From positions 1-43,538 of the forward strand of contig JAHJLF010000051.1 of assembly GCA_018821925.1 (NCBI GenBank): a stretch of 43,538 nucleotides of DNA, read 5' to 3'. The notes beneath the pieces are model-generated. The model did no database searches and was not told the origin of the DNA. It saw only the letters and a list, made by a program, of their open reading frames with translations. The translations under genes were made by a program, and so were the position numbers. The stretch comes from Candidatus Edwardsbacteria bacterium. Lineage in GTDB: Bacteria > Edwardsbacteria > AC1 > EtOH8. Below, in pieces: positions 1 through 7,927 of the stretch; positions within the stretch are counted from its first letter, which is position 1; each line of letters opens with the position of its first letter.

Positions 1-588
1 CTGTGCGCCACCGGCTTGGTGAAAGCCACCGCCCTGAAAGGTCCGCTGTCGCTGGACGTTCAGGAGCAGGTGATGGATCCGGTAAAAGCGGGCCTGGAGC
101 TGATCAAGAAAGACCAACTGGAGAAGGCCATTGAGGCATTCTCCGACATCCTGCAGAAGGATCCTGATTCGCCGCTGGCCCATCTCTATCTGGCCGAGGC
201 CTATTTCAAGACCGAATCCTTCGACGAGGCCATCATGGAATACAAGCTGGCCAGTCAGGGGCGGGACGACAATCCGGAGATCAATTACTGCCTGGGATTT
301 GCCTATGCCAAGATCGGGCGGCTGGAGCTGGCGGTGGAGAGATGGGAGAGGTTTCTGTCATTTTCGCATGAGGATAAAAGGGCCGGGAAGATCCGGGAGC
401 TGGTGGACCTGGCGGTGAAATGGGCCGAGGGCCTGGAGGAGAAAGCCGCTATCGCCGACGGACGGCAGACCATGGCCGGCTTCGATAAACCGGCGGAGCC
501 CGCCCCGGAACTGAGCCCCGAGGTGAAAGCCTGGCTGGAGAGGATGAAAAAACTGAAGGAAAGAAGGTTGCCGATAGCCGGGGAATAG
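1..588 (+). CDS. TPR-repeat protein (5' end probably outside window)
   Basis: The reading frame is open from base 1 with the same GC-rich third positions as the rest of the gene, so the true start is probably upstream. Internal candidates are TTG at 16, GTG at 19 and ATG at 73; the last has an AGGAG 6 nt upstream (62-66) and would give a 171-residue protein. The visible part holds about three tetratricopeptide repeats (AGLELIKKDQLEKAIEAF, AHLYLAEAYF, INYCLGFAYAKIGRLELA), then a linker and a charged tail ending in KERRLPIAGE. TPRs are protein-binding scaffolds. With TPR-roadblock, MglA and Che genes downstream, this one probably serves the same polarity/chemosensory apparatus. No enzyme motif is visible. 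Confidence 0.8.
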   Translation: MCATGLVKATALKGPLSLDVQEQVMDPVKAGLELIKKDQLEKAIEAFSDILQKDPDSPLAHLYLAEAYFKTESFDEAIMEYKLASQGRDDNPEINYCLGFAYAKIGRLELAVERWERFLSFSHEDKRAGKIRELVDLAVKWAEGLEEKAAIADGRQTMAGFDKPAEPAPELSPEVKAWLERMKKLKERRLPIAGE

Positions 589-650
589 GCATTGCTATCG
601 GTAATGGTAAAATTGAAGATCCGTAAAAATAATATAAAAGGGGTAAGAAC

Positions 651-1016
651 ATGGATGCTTTGATAAAGTTGATAGGCGGCAATATCAAAAAAATACGCAA
701 GGCCCAGGGGCTCACCCAGGAGAAATTGGGGAAGAAGGCCGGTTACGATTACCGCTATATCGGTTTTTTGGAGCAATCCCGGGTGAATCCCACCGTAAGG
801 ACCTTGGAGAAAGTGGCTGCCGCGCTCAATTTTTCGTTGCGCGATCTGTTTCCTAAAAATTCGGAGATGGAAAGCGGTAAAAAGGGCGCACCGCCCAAGG
901 CCACCGAGCGGGAAATAATAATGGCTCACATAATGAAGGATTTGAACAAAGCGGATGAAAAAACGCTTGGGAGCATCAACCGGATAATAAAGATCACTGT
1001 GAGTAAGAAAAAGTAA
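651..1016 (+). CDS. XRE-family helix-turn-helix regulator
   Basis: A 121-residue protein. Residues about 8-66 form a Cro/C1-type HTH: IKKIRKAQGLTQEKLGKKAG is helix 1-2, YRYIGFLEQSRVNPTVRTLEK the recognition-helix region, and LNFSLRDLF the closing helix. The tail (about 70-121) is lysine-rich with no recognised domain. The start is ATG with an AAGGGG ribosome-binding site 7 nt upstream. It should bind DNA and regulate itself or its neighbours; the target is not evident. With the next gene it forms a pair that separates two TPR genes of the polarity cluster and is less GC-rich than they are, which suggests a separate origin. It is unlikely to be a toxin-antitoxin antitoxin because no partner resembles a known toxin. 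Confidence 0.88.
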   Translation: MDALIKLIGGNIKKIRKAQGLTQEKLGKKAGYDYRYIGFLEQSRVNPTVRTLEKVAAALNFSLRDLFPKNSEMESGKKGAPPKATEREIIMAHIMKDLNKADEKTLGSINRIIKITVSKKK

Positions 1017-1039
1017 AGTGCTTTTAAGCGGAGATTTTT

Positions 1040-1510
1040 ATGAAGCTTGATATCATTTGGGAAAAACCAGTTTACTTAAGGCATGTTACAAACGAAAGTT
1101 TGATATATACGCTTAATTTAGATAAATTGCCGGATAAGCCGGGCATTTATATATTTGCCCGACATTGGGGCAAGTCATATGAGGCCTTATACGTCGGTAA
1201 AACAAATAATTTACAAGGTCGTATCCATGGGCATCTGAATAATTTAAAATTGATGAGGCATCTTGAAAATGCAAAAAACGGCAAGCGAGTTATAATAATT
1301 GGTCAACCGAATTTGCGCCCGGGACAGAAATTGAAAAATGTATTGATTACGCTTGAACGTGCGTTTATCCGTCACTTTTTAGCAGAGGGCCACGACTTAG
1401 TAAACCAACAAGGTGTAAGGATAAGAAGGCACGAAATAAATTCTGAAGGTGTAATTAGAAAATCTTTTATACCAACGATGATGTATTTGGAAAAAGGCAA
1501 AGGTGAATAA
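1040..1510 (+). CDS. GIY-YIG domain protein (stand-alone nuclease-like)
   Basis: A 156-residue protein with a GIY-YIG core: KPGIYIFARH is the GIY strand, EALYVGKTNNLQGRIHGH the YVG strand plus the conserved Arg helix, LERAFIRHF the helix carrying the metal-binding Glu, and DLVNQQ the conserved Asn. All catalytic positions of the family (two Tyr, Arg, Glu, Asn) appear present, so a Mg-dependent endonuclease is plausible, but no DNA-binding domain is attached, unlike UvrC or homing enzymes. It starts 23 nt after the XRE gene. The gene is clearly AT-rich compared with flanking genes and uses codons such as TTA and ATA freely, a sign of transfer. A defence or mobile-DNA role is possible but not shown. 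Confidence 0.8.
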   Translation: MKLDIIWEKPVYLRHVTNESLIYTLNLDKLPDKPGIYIFARHWGKSYEALYVGKTNNLQGRIHGHLNNLKLMRHLENAKNGKRVIIIGQPNLRPGQKLKNVLITLERAFIRHFLAEGHDLVNQQGVRIRRHEINSEGVIRKSFIPTMMYLEKGKGE

Positions 1511-1610
1511 TCAAAGAAAGTTTTTAAATAACGCTTTACCATTAAACAGGGACATCTTGTAAAATAATTGTTGTAAGATTTAATGAGCATGAAAAAATAT
1601 ACGGTGAAAT

Positions 1611-2612
1611 ATGTCATCAGATATGTCTTCGGACAGCGTTAAAAATTTCTCGGATCAGGTGGTCGACGATCCCTCGTCGCTGCTGTTCGGCTCCCTGGCC
1701 GATTTCTATCGCGAGAACGGCCTGTATCAGGAGGCCATCAACATCTGCCTGACCGGACTGGAATCGCATCCCGATAATATCGAGGGCCGGTTGGTGCTGG
1801 CCCAGTGCTACAAGGGGATAAACGATACCGAGAAGGCCCGGACCGAGCTGACCAAGATCCTTTCGGTCCGGCCGGAGAATTCCCTGGCCAAAAAGGTTCT
1901 GGCAGAGCTGGACAAACCCGGCGAATCCGAACCCCCGGAGACCGCGGTTACCCGGACGGAGGAAGCCCCGATCCCACCCGAAAAGATCGAGATAGAAATT
2001 CCCGTGATAGAGGAGCCGAGGGCTCCGGAAAACATTTCGGAAGCGGCCAACCCTGCGGAGCCGGCCCTGGCCGATCCGGCCGATTTTCACAAGGGAGCCC
2101 AGGCTATGATGGCCCTGGCCGCCGAGGCGACCGAAAAACCCAAGATGGAATTCGTGCCGCCGGAACCTGCTGTCGAGATCGGTCCTGAAGAGACTTCGGT
2201 TGAGGCGGCTCCGGATAAAACTGCTAAGCCGCCGGCTGAGGCCGATCCCAAAACCATGAACGCTTACGGGCGGATCCTCAACGAGATAATCCAGACCCCC
2301 CAGGTCTTTGCCAGCCTGCTGGTGGACGAGTCCGGCTATCCGGTGGCCAGCGCCTTCGCTCCGCAGTCCGCCGGGGTCGACGAGGAATCCTCAGGGGCCC
2401 TGTCATCGCTGGTGTTCTCCACCGCCACACAGGTCATGCAGAAGGTAAAACTGGGCGAGCTGGAACGGGTGGTGATAGACACCAGGAACGAAAAGATATT
2501 CCTCAACCGGGTGGGCGGACAGGTGCTGATGGTGACCGCCGAGAGCTCGGCCAAGACCGGCTTGGTGGCGGTGAATGTCAAGCGGGCCATCGAGCGGATA
2601 AAGAATTTATAA
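1611..2612 (+). CDS. TPR - roadblock/LC7 fusion protein
   Basis: 333 residues. Residues about 20-100 contain two to three TPRs (LFGSLADFYRENGLYQEA; GRLVLAQCYKGINDTEKA). A long Pro/Glu/Ala-rich linker (about 105-215) is probably disordered. Residues about 216-333 are a roadblock/LC7 domain (ILNEIIQTPQVFASLLVDES, GLVAVNVKRAIERI). Roadblock proteins act as GTPase-activating or effector partners of small Ras-like GTPases, as MglB does for MglA. An MglA homologue lies 1.7 kb downstream, so this is a candidate regulator or scaffold for it. Start ATG at 1611; a second in-frame ATG lies at 1623 and neither has a strong ribosome-binding site. Composition returns to GC-rich after the AT-rich XRE/GIY-YIG pair. 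Confidence 0.86.
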   Translation: MSSDMSSDSVKNFSDQVVDDPSSLLFGSLADFYRENGLYQEAINICLTGLESHPDNIEGRLVLAQCYKGINDTEKARTELTKILSVRPENSLAKKVLAELDKPGESEPPETAVTRTEEAPIPPEKIEIEIPVIEEPRAPENISEAANPAEPALADPADFHKGAQAMMALAAEATEKPKMEFVPPEPAVEIGPEETSVEAAPDKTAKPPAEADPKTMNAYGRILNEIIQTPQVFASLLVDESGYPVASAFAPQSAGVDEESSGALSSLVFSTATQVMQKVKLGELERVVIDTRNEKIFLNRVGGQVLMVTAESSAKTGLVAVNVKRAIERIKNL

Positions 2613-2616
2613 GGAG
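2611..2616 (+). promoter_or_regulatory. Ribosome-binding site supporting a CTG start
   Basis: AAGGAG overlaps the stop codon of the upstream gene and sits 6 nt before CTG at 2623. No ATG, GTG or TTG lies at normal spacing. The next in-frame ATG (2665) is 48 nt away and would remove the basic end of the signal peptide. Confidence 0.6.
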
Positions 2617-2622
2617 AGACCC

Positions 2623-3231
2623 CTGAAAAAACGATTATGGGGTCAGTGCACAGTATTAAGCATTATGCTTAGTATACCTTTTACGGCCTTTGGGCAAAAG
2701 GTAAACACACTAAGCAATGGGCAATTGTTATGTCAGCAGTATGCCCAAGCCGATACAACACGGGCCAGCGTGGATGATACAAGTATTGTTTTAAATAAAG
2801 AAAGTGCATGCTTCTTTAACAAAGGGGGTGTAAAAACTTCTTCTGTAATTAAAACCACAATCAGCAGTGCTTTATGGGGTACTTGCGGCTTATTGGTCGG
2901 CTATGGTATAGCATCAATACCATTCAGTTCAGGAGCGGCGGATGGTGGTATTAGTGGTTCTCCATCCTTAATGGGGATTTTAATTGGTGGCACTCCAGGG
3001 GCTATAGTCGGCATTAGTGCCGGTTCATATTTTTCTGGCAGGAAATACAGGAAAGGTAAATATATGACCGCTTTGGCAGGTACTATATTGCCTGCATTAA
3101 CAGTAGCTGGTGTAACCGCATTATTTTCAGATAAAAATAAATATGATATGGATGCAACCTTGATTACTTTTGCACTGTCTCCCGTAACATCAACAGCTGC
3201 ATATTATATTTTGTCAGAACCAAAAAATTGA
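2623..3231 (+). CDS. Exported/membrane protein of unknown function, probable CTG start
   Basis: From CTG at 2623 the product has 202 residues and begins MKKRLWGQCTV, followed by a hydrophobic stretch ending in FTAFGQ: a classic signal peptide. The shorter alternative, ATG at 2665, leaves only part of the hydrophobic core. The mature protein has an N-terminal polar segment with two cysteines, then glycine-rich hydrophobic segments (about residues 85-110, 120-145, 150-175 and 180-198) that may cross or sit in a membrane. I recognise no family. The gene is AT-rich compared with its roadblock neighbours and interrupts an otherwise tight TPR-roadblock/roadblock/MglA series, so it may be an insertion. 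Function unknown. Confidence 0.68.
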   Translation: MKKRLWGQCTVLSIMLSIPFTAFGQKVNTLSNGQLLCQQYAQADTTRASVDDTSIVLNKESACFFNKGGVKTSSVIKTTISSALWGTCGLLVGYGIASIPFSSGAADGGISGSPSLMGILIGGTPGAIVGISAGSYFSGRKYRKGKYMTALAGTILPALTVAGVTALFSDKNKYDMDATLITFALSPVTSTAAYYILSEPKN

Positions 3232-3250
3232 AACAGACTTTGATCATAAA

Positions 3251-3592
3251 ATGAAAAACATACTCAACCAGATAAACGATATCCCCGGGGTCAGGGGCAG
3301 CCTGGTGATAGACAAGGAGGGGCTGGTGATAGCCTCCAACATCATGTCCGGCCTGGAGGAGCGGACCATCAGCGCCATGGTGGCCTCCATCTTCAACCAG
3401 GTGGTCAAATCGCTGGCCCAGGGCAAGGAAGAGCAGATCTACGGGGTGCAGCTCCTGGCCAGCGAGGGCAATATCATCTTCCTGTGCGCCCAGCACTGCA
3501 TCCTGATCGTGATCACCGAGGCCGGGGCCAATATCGGCCTGGTGTCCATAAAAATGAAAGCCAGCCTGGAACACTTGATGGATATGCTATGA
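3251..3592 (+). CDS. Roadblock/LC7 protein (MglB-like)
   Basis: A 113-residue single-domain roadblock/LC7 protein: ILNQINDIPGVRGSLVIDKEGL is the first helix and strand, ERTISAMVASIFNQ the central helix, NIIFLCAQHCILIVIT the paired strands, and IKMKASLEHLMDML the final helix. Roadblock proteins dimerise and bind Ras-like GTPases; MglB of Myxococcus, which has this fold, is the GAP of MglA. The stop codon overlaps the start of the next roadblock gene (ATGA at 3589-3592), so the two are probably co-translated and may heterodimerise. The start ATG at 3251 has no clear ribosome-binding site. Domain identity is clear; the GAP role is inferred from the MglA homologue nearby. Confidence 0.88.
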   Translation: MKNILNQINDIPGVRGSLVIDKEGLVIASNIMSGLEERTISAMVASIFNQVVKSLAQGKEEQIYGVQLLASEGNIIFLCAQHCILIVITEAGANIGLVSIKMKASLEHLMDML

Positions 3593-4140
3593 CCAACATT
3601 CAGTACGTCCTGTCGGAGGAGATCAACCAAGCGGTGGAGGTCTCCATGGGCCGCTACATCAAGGACAGCCGGGCCAGCTGCGCCCTGTTGCTGTCCAAGA
3701 GCGGCCATCTGATAAGCCTGGCCGGGTTCACCTCCAATTTTAACGTCCAGTCCATCGCCGCCCTGATCGGCGGGATCTTCACCTCCACCCAGGCCCTGGC
3801 CAAAATAGTGGCCGAGGAAAAGTTCAAGGTAATGTTCCAGGAGGGCAAGACCTGGAACGTGTATTTCTGCCTGATAGCCGACCAGTTCATCCTGGCCACC
3901 ATATTCGATAAATCCACCGTGGTGGGCATGATCCGGCACGCCGCCGGCGAGGCCGAGCGGGAGCTGTCCCCGGTGCTGGCCAGGGCCGTCGTGTCCGATA
4001 CCGACCAGGCGGCCAGGGATCTTTCGGAAAATATGGGGAGGGAGCCTTCAGCCGCCCCGGGCGAGCCCGGTTCCCAGGAGGAGGCTCTGCCAGATTTCAA
4101 CCAGGCGGTGGAGGATGCCCTATCCAAGCTGTTCTCATAG
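3589..4140 (+). CDS. Second roadblock-like protein with acidic tail
   Basis: The start is set at ATG 3589, which overlaps the upstream stop (ATGA); an upstream extension to 3484 exists only as frame overlap inside the previous gene. The protein has 183 residues. Residues about 1-118 fit a divergent roadblock fold (INQAVEVSMGRYIK, CALLLSKSGHLISLAGF, WNVYFCLIADQFILATIF). About 65 polar residues follow, ending in a short helix (FNQAVEDALSKLFS). The pairing with the preceding roadblock protein resembles MglB-type pairs beside MglA-type GTPases. The tail helix could be a docking peptide. The roadblock assignment rests on pattern and context and is less secure than for the previous gene. Confidence 0.78.
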   Translation: MTNIQYVLSEEINQAVEVSMGRYIKDSRASCALLLSKSGHLISLAGFTSNFNVQSIAALIGGIFTSTQALAKIVAEEKFKVMFQEGKTWNVYFCLIADQFILATIFDKSTVVGMIRHAAGEAERELSPVLARAVVSDTDQAARDLSENMGREPSAAPGEPGSQEEALPDFNQAVEDALSKLFS

Positions 4141-4294
4141 TCCGGGATTGCTAACCGCGGAGACGCGGAAAACGAAGAAACTAGGGGAACCAACCGCTCA
4201 AGGCGCCAAACCTGGGAAAACACCGGAAGAAACTTGTCCCGATCTTTACCGTGATCATCATTCTAAAATAAACAAGAAATATTATTCATCCTAA
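4141..4294. other. Non-coding gap before the MglA-type gene, with small GNRA-loop hairpin
   Basis: A 154-bp gap between the second roadblock gene and the GTPase gene. At 4155-4168 there is a perfect 5-bp inverted repeat, CCGCG and CGCGG, around a GAGA tetraloop. No T-tract follows, so it is not a standard terminator. The second half becomes AT-rich, as a promoter region might, but I cannot identify -35/-10 boxes with confidence. Confidence 0.35.
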
Positions 4295-4888
4295 ATGTCG
4301 TTAATAAACTATTCATCAAAAGAGATCACCTGTAAGATCGTCTATTACGGTCCGGGGCGCTGCGGTAAGACCACCAACCTGCAGTACATCTACAGCAAGA
4401 TCCCGGACGTCAAGCGCAGTTCCATGGTCAGCCTGGCCACCGAGAAGGACCGGACATTGTTCTTCGACTTTCTGCCGCTGGAGCTGGGGGACATCGCCGG
4501 GTACAAGACCAGGGTCCAGCTGTACACCGTTCCCGGTCAGGTGTTCTACAATTCCACCCGGAAGCTGGTGCTGCAGGGGGCCGACGGGATAGTGTTCGTG
4601 GCCGACTCCCAGGTGGACCTGTGGCAGGAGAACATGGAAAGCCTGGCCAACCTGCGGGACAACCTGGGCATACTGGGAATGGACATCAATAAAGTGCCCA
4701 TGGTCATGCAGTACAATAAAAGGGATATGCCCAACATAGTTCCGGTGCCCGAAATGGACCACGCCCTGAACTTAAGGAAGGTTCCCCATTACGAAGCGGT
4801 GGCCACCACCGGCGCCGGGGTGTTTGACACCCTCAAGGCCGTCTCCGCCCTGGTGCTGCAGTCGCTCAGCGCCAAATACCGAAGATAA
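4295..4888 (+). CDS. mglA: MglA-type Ras-like GTPase
   Basis: 197 residues, the usual size of MglA. The G1 P-loop GPGRCGKTT is at 19-27. The G3 motif reads TVPGQ with Thr at 78, the MglA hallmark where most Ras-like proteins have Asp. The G4 motif NKRD is at 141-144. VADSQ and ENMESLANLR also match the family. In Myxococcus MglA sets cell polarity and reversal for gliding and type IV pilus motility, is inactivated by the roadblock GAP MglB and is controlled by the Frz chemosensory system. Here roadblock genes lie immediately upstream and Che genes downstream. The start ATG lacks a clear ribosome-binding site. Confidence 0.95.
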   Translation: MSLINYSSKEITCKIVYYGPGRCGKTTNLQYIYSKIPDVKRSSMVSLATEKDRTLFFDFLPLELGDIAGYKTRVQLYTVPGQVFYNSTRKLVLQGADGIVFVADSQVDLWQENMESLANLRDNLGILGMDINKVPMVMQYNKRDMPNIVPVPEMDHALNLRKVPHYEAVATTGAGVFDTLKAVSALVLQSLSAKYRR

Positions 4889-4901
4889 ATAAGGAAACCG
4901 A

Positions 4902-6269
4902 ATGACCGAAGGGACGCCCCACATATTAAAGAGCGTTTATCAGTTCGATAATTTCATTACCGGACCCAGCAACCGGCTGGCCTTTGCCGCCGCCCGCAAA
5001 GTGGCCGAGGATCCCGGCAACGTATATAATCCTCTGCTGATCTACGGCGGGGTGGGGCTGGGCAAGACCCATCTGATGCAGGCCATCGGCAATGCGGTGG
5101 CCCTGGCTCAACCAGACTGGAACCTGGTTTTCCTTAACGGCAGCCAAATGTCGCTGGAGGACCTGGTCGCTGCCGAGAAATCGGACCTGTTGCTTTTTGA
5201 CGATCTTCATCTGGGGCTGGCGGACAGGAAGATGCAGATCCGCCTGCTTCCCCTGTTCGACCGGATGGTGGGCTCCGGCCGCCAGATAATCGCCACCACC
5301 GATATCACGCCCCAGAAGATAGAGAGCATTGATGAGAAACTTCTCTCCCGCCTGCTGGGCGGGCTGATCATCGGGCTGAAAGAAGTGGACGTCAACGAGA
5401 AGAGCCTGATCATCTCCCGCAAGAGTCGCGACCGGGGCGCAGTTCTGTCGGACGAGATCGCCCTGATCATAGCTTCCCGGGTTCCCTCCAACATCAGGGA
5501 GCTGGAGGGGGCCCTCAACAAGGTGCTGTTGTATGCCTCGTTGTCCGAAGGGCCGCTGACCAAGGCGGTGGTGGACGAGGCCCTGCCTCCACTGCAATCC
5601 CCTCCGGCCCAGGCGGAACCCGATTCCTTGGTTCTGCCCCAGCCGCCTGCCGGTGATAACCCGGTCGGCGAGTTCGGCGATTTCATATCCGGACTGGATC
5701 ACAAGGTCACCGCCCTGATCGACGAGCAGCAGGGCGCCGACCAGCTGCGCCAGGGATACAAGGAGAGGCTGTTCATCTGGAAAATGAAGGGTTTCAATAC
5801 CTTCAATATCGAGAAGATATTGGAGCAGGACATATCCATCGTTACCGAAGCTTACCAAGAGTATACCAGCAACATCGAGAAGCTGATCAATCTGCAGCAG
5901 GAATTCGGTCCGCTGTCGGCAAAAGCCACCCCGGAGCAGATGGAGAAGATCGAAAACCTGATGTTCGATCCCGACAAGGCCGACGATCTGGAGATGGCGA
6001 TAAGATCGCTGTCCCAGAAATTAAGCTCCCCAACGACTGCTCCGGAGGCTGCTCCATCCGCTAAAAAACCGGAGCCGCGCCCCGAAGCCGTCCTGCCCCA
6101 GCCTCTGCCGGCTTTGCCGGCCGGGGAGAAGCCGGCCCTTACCAAGGTCGCCTCTCTCAGCCAGGAGGATGAAGGCGAGAAGGGAAAGGCGGAGCCGGTC
6201 CCGGCCCATCTGGGGATCATTGAAGAGACCTGGCCGTTCCTGGTGGAGCGGCTGATGGAAGATATTTAG
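4902..6269 (+). CDS. DnaA-like AAA+ ATPase without the DnaA DNA-binding domain
   Basis: 455 residues, with AAGGA 8 nt upstream of ATG. Residues about 10-228 match DnaA domain III: Walker A GGVGLGKTH (49-57), Walker B LLLFDDLH (96-103), sensor I ATTD (131-134), an arginine-finger region LSRLLGG (148-154) and the sensor II signature RELEGAL (199-205). DnaA domain IV, the duplex-DNA-binding HTH with a DHTT signature, is absent. Instead there is a Pro-rich linker, a helical region at about 255-375 (IWKMKGFNTFNIEKILEQD) and a charged Pro/Ala tail. It lies 13 nt after mglA and before a PATAN gene, so it probably does not initiate replication. A protein-assembly or positioning ATPase role is inference. 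Confidence 0.85.
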   Translation: MTEGTPHILKSVYQFDNFITGPSNRLAFAAARKVAEDPGNVYNPLLIYGGVGLGKTHLMQAIGNAVALAQPDWNLVFLNGSQMSLEDLVAAEKSDLLLFDDLHLGLADRKMQIRLLPLFDRMVGSGRQIIATTDITPQKIESIDEKLLSRLLGGLIIGLKEVDVNEKSLIISRKSRDRGAVLSDEIALIIASRVPSNIRELEGALNKVLLYASLSEGPLTKAVVDEALPPLQSPPAQAEPDSLVLPQPPAGDNPVGEFGDFISGLDHKVTALIDEQQGADQLRQGYKERLFIWKMKGFNTFNIEKILEQDISIVTEAYQEYTSNIEKLINLQQEFGPLSAKATPEQMEKIENLMFDPDKADDLEMAIRSLSQKLSSPTTAPEAAPSAKKPEPRPEAVLPQPLPALPAGEKPALTKVASLSQEDEGEKGKAEPVPAHLGIIEETWPFLVERLMEDI

Positions 6270-6307
6270 CAAATGAATACTGCAATCTATACAAAGCGTC
6301 GTAAGCT

Positions 6308-7927
6308 ATGGCGATAAAAGGATCATTCAAAGAAGTAAGCCTGCCCGACGTCCTGCAGCTACTGGCGGTGGGGCGCAAGACCGGCTGCCTGAAAGTCACC
6401 GACGGCAGCAATTTTGGCAGCGTCTTTTTCAATGAGGGCAAGATCTGTTTTGCCAACCTGCTGAACCGGCCGGACCGTCTGGGCGACAGGCTTTTTTCCC
6501 GGGGCCTGATAACCTCCCGGAACCTGCAAGATGCTTTGGATCTGCAGCAGCAGGAGGGCGGAACCCGGCGGCTGGGCGGTATTCTGCTGGAGATGGGCCT
6601 GATCAAACAGCCGGACATCGAGGCCGACATCTCGGGCCAGATCGAGGACACCATCTTCTACCTGCTGCGGTGGATTGACGGGGAGTTTTTCTTCGAGCCG
6701 GATTCCCTGCCCGAGGGGGAGACTATCCTGGTCTCCCTGGACGCCATAAACCTGCTGCTGGAGGAGGCTAGGCGGGTCGACGAATGGCGGACCCTGGAGA
6801 AGAAACTGCCCACCCCCCAGACCGTGCTGGAGCGGGTGATGATGGACCTGGCCAAACAGGAGGAGCTGAATCTCAACAGCGAGGAGAAGCAGGTACTGTC
6901 GTTGATCGACGGATACCGCTCGCTGGCCGAGATCATGGAAACATCGGCCCTGGGCGAGTTCCTGACCTCCAAGATAGTCTACGGGCTTCTGCTGGCCGGT
7001 CTGGCCAAGCGGGGATCCGAGAAAAGCAAGCAGGCCGCCTCCTGGAATCTTAATATCATCGACGACCACGGCAACCTGGGAATGGCCTTCTACCGTACCC
7101 AGATGTACGACGAGGCCACCAGGGAATACCGCCGGATCATCGAGATCAGGCCGGACCATTACGAGGCCCGGTTCTACCTGGGGCTGATCCATTTCCGGAA
7201 AGCGGAGTACGCCGAAGCGGCCACCGAATTCCTGGAGGCCATAGCGGTGGAGCCTAAAAAAGCTGCGGCCTATAACAACCTGGGTTTGAGCCTGGAAATG
7301 ATGGGTGAGCGGGAGGATGCCGCCAGGCAGTACCGCAAGGCCGTCGAGCTTTCGCCCGAGAAGGCGATGCCCCGGATCAACCTGGCCTGCCTGTTCTGCG
7401 GGGACGATGAAAACGATTCCGCCCAGGAACAGCTGAACCGGATCGATCCGGCAACCGACAAGCCCCTGTTGGCAACTTTCCTGGCGGGGTTGATAGCCCT
7501 GAGGAACCACGACCCCGAACAGGCGTACAAGCTGTGGAGTTCCATAGAAAACAGCAATAAACCCAATCACGTCCTGCAGAACAATCTGGGCGCCCTGATG
7601 CAGGCCAAGGGGCAGGACGAGGAGGCCGAGAGGTACTACAACGCGGCGCTTAAGGCCCGGTCCGATGACCGGAAGATACTGCGCAATCTGCTGGAGCTGT
7701 ATTATAAGAACGGCATGATAGCGCAATCCATCGAAACGCTCAGCCGGATGGCCGAGCTTGACATGTTGGATCCCCAGGATATGGCCCGGCTGGGAAACCT
7801 TTATCTTAAACAGGGCCAGAAGGACCTGGCGGGGAAATGGTGGAGGAAGACCCTGGAGGCGGATCCCGATAACCAGATGGTAAAGCGAAACCTGGCCCTG
7901 ATGGATAAGAATGCTTTCGCCAAGTAA
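6308..7927 (+). CDS. PATAN (DUF4388) - TPR protein
   Basis: 539 residues. The N-terminus is a PATAN/DUF4388 domain (FKEVSLPDVLQLLAVGRKTG, then VFFNEGKICFANLL), running to about residue 160 with an inserted helical segment. A second region at about 175-240 (LSLIDGYRSLAEIMETSALG) resembles the winged-helix-like extension common in PATAN proteins. From about 250 to 535 there are at least seven TPRs (NLGMAFYRTQMYDEATREYR, YNNLGLSLEMMGEREDAARQ). PATAN proteins, such as cyanobacterial PatA-type regulators, occur in motility and phototaxis signalling. The last 17 nt overlap the cheR start, so the two are translationally linked. It is probably a cytoplasmic scaffold of this system. Confidence 0.88.
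   Translation: MAIKGSFKEVSLPDVLQLLAVGRKTGCLKVTDGSNFGSVFFNEGKICFANLLNRPDRLGDRLFSRGLITSRNLQDALDLQQQEGGTRRLGGILLEMGLIKQPDIEADISGQIEDTIFYLLRWIDGEFFFEPDSLPEGETILVSLDAINLLLEEARRVDEWRTLEKKLPTPQTVLERVMMDLAKQEELNLNSEEKQVLSLIDGYRSLAEIMETSALGEFLTSKIVYGLLLAGLAKRGSEKSKQAASWNLNIIDDHGNLGMAFYRTQMYDEATREYRRIIEIRPDHYEARFYLGLIHFRKAEYAEAATEFLEAIAVEPKKAAAYNNLGLSLEMMGEREDAARQYRKAVELSPEKAMPRINLACLFCGDDENDSAQEQLNRIDPATDKPLLATFLAGLIALRNHDPEQAYKLWSSIENSNKPNHVLQNNLGALMQAKGQDEEAERYYNAALKARSDDRKILRNLLELYYKNGMIAQSIETLSRMAELDMLDPQDMARLGNLYLKQGQKDLAGKWWRKTLEADPDNQMVKRNLALMDKNAFAK

Noticed and set aside
651-1510. XRE plus GIY-YIG as a toxin-antitoxin system
   Set aside because: No known toxin family is recognisable and the gene sizes and order are not diagnostic. 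Kept only as a possible inserted pair.
4155-4168. Rho-independent terminator after the roadblock genes
   Set aside because: The stem is only 5 bp and no T-tract follows.
4902-6269. Genuine dnaA gene and possible replication origin
   Set aside because: Domain IV is missing, dnaN/recF/gyrB are not adjacent, and I saw no cluster of DnaA boxes in the flanking DNA.
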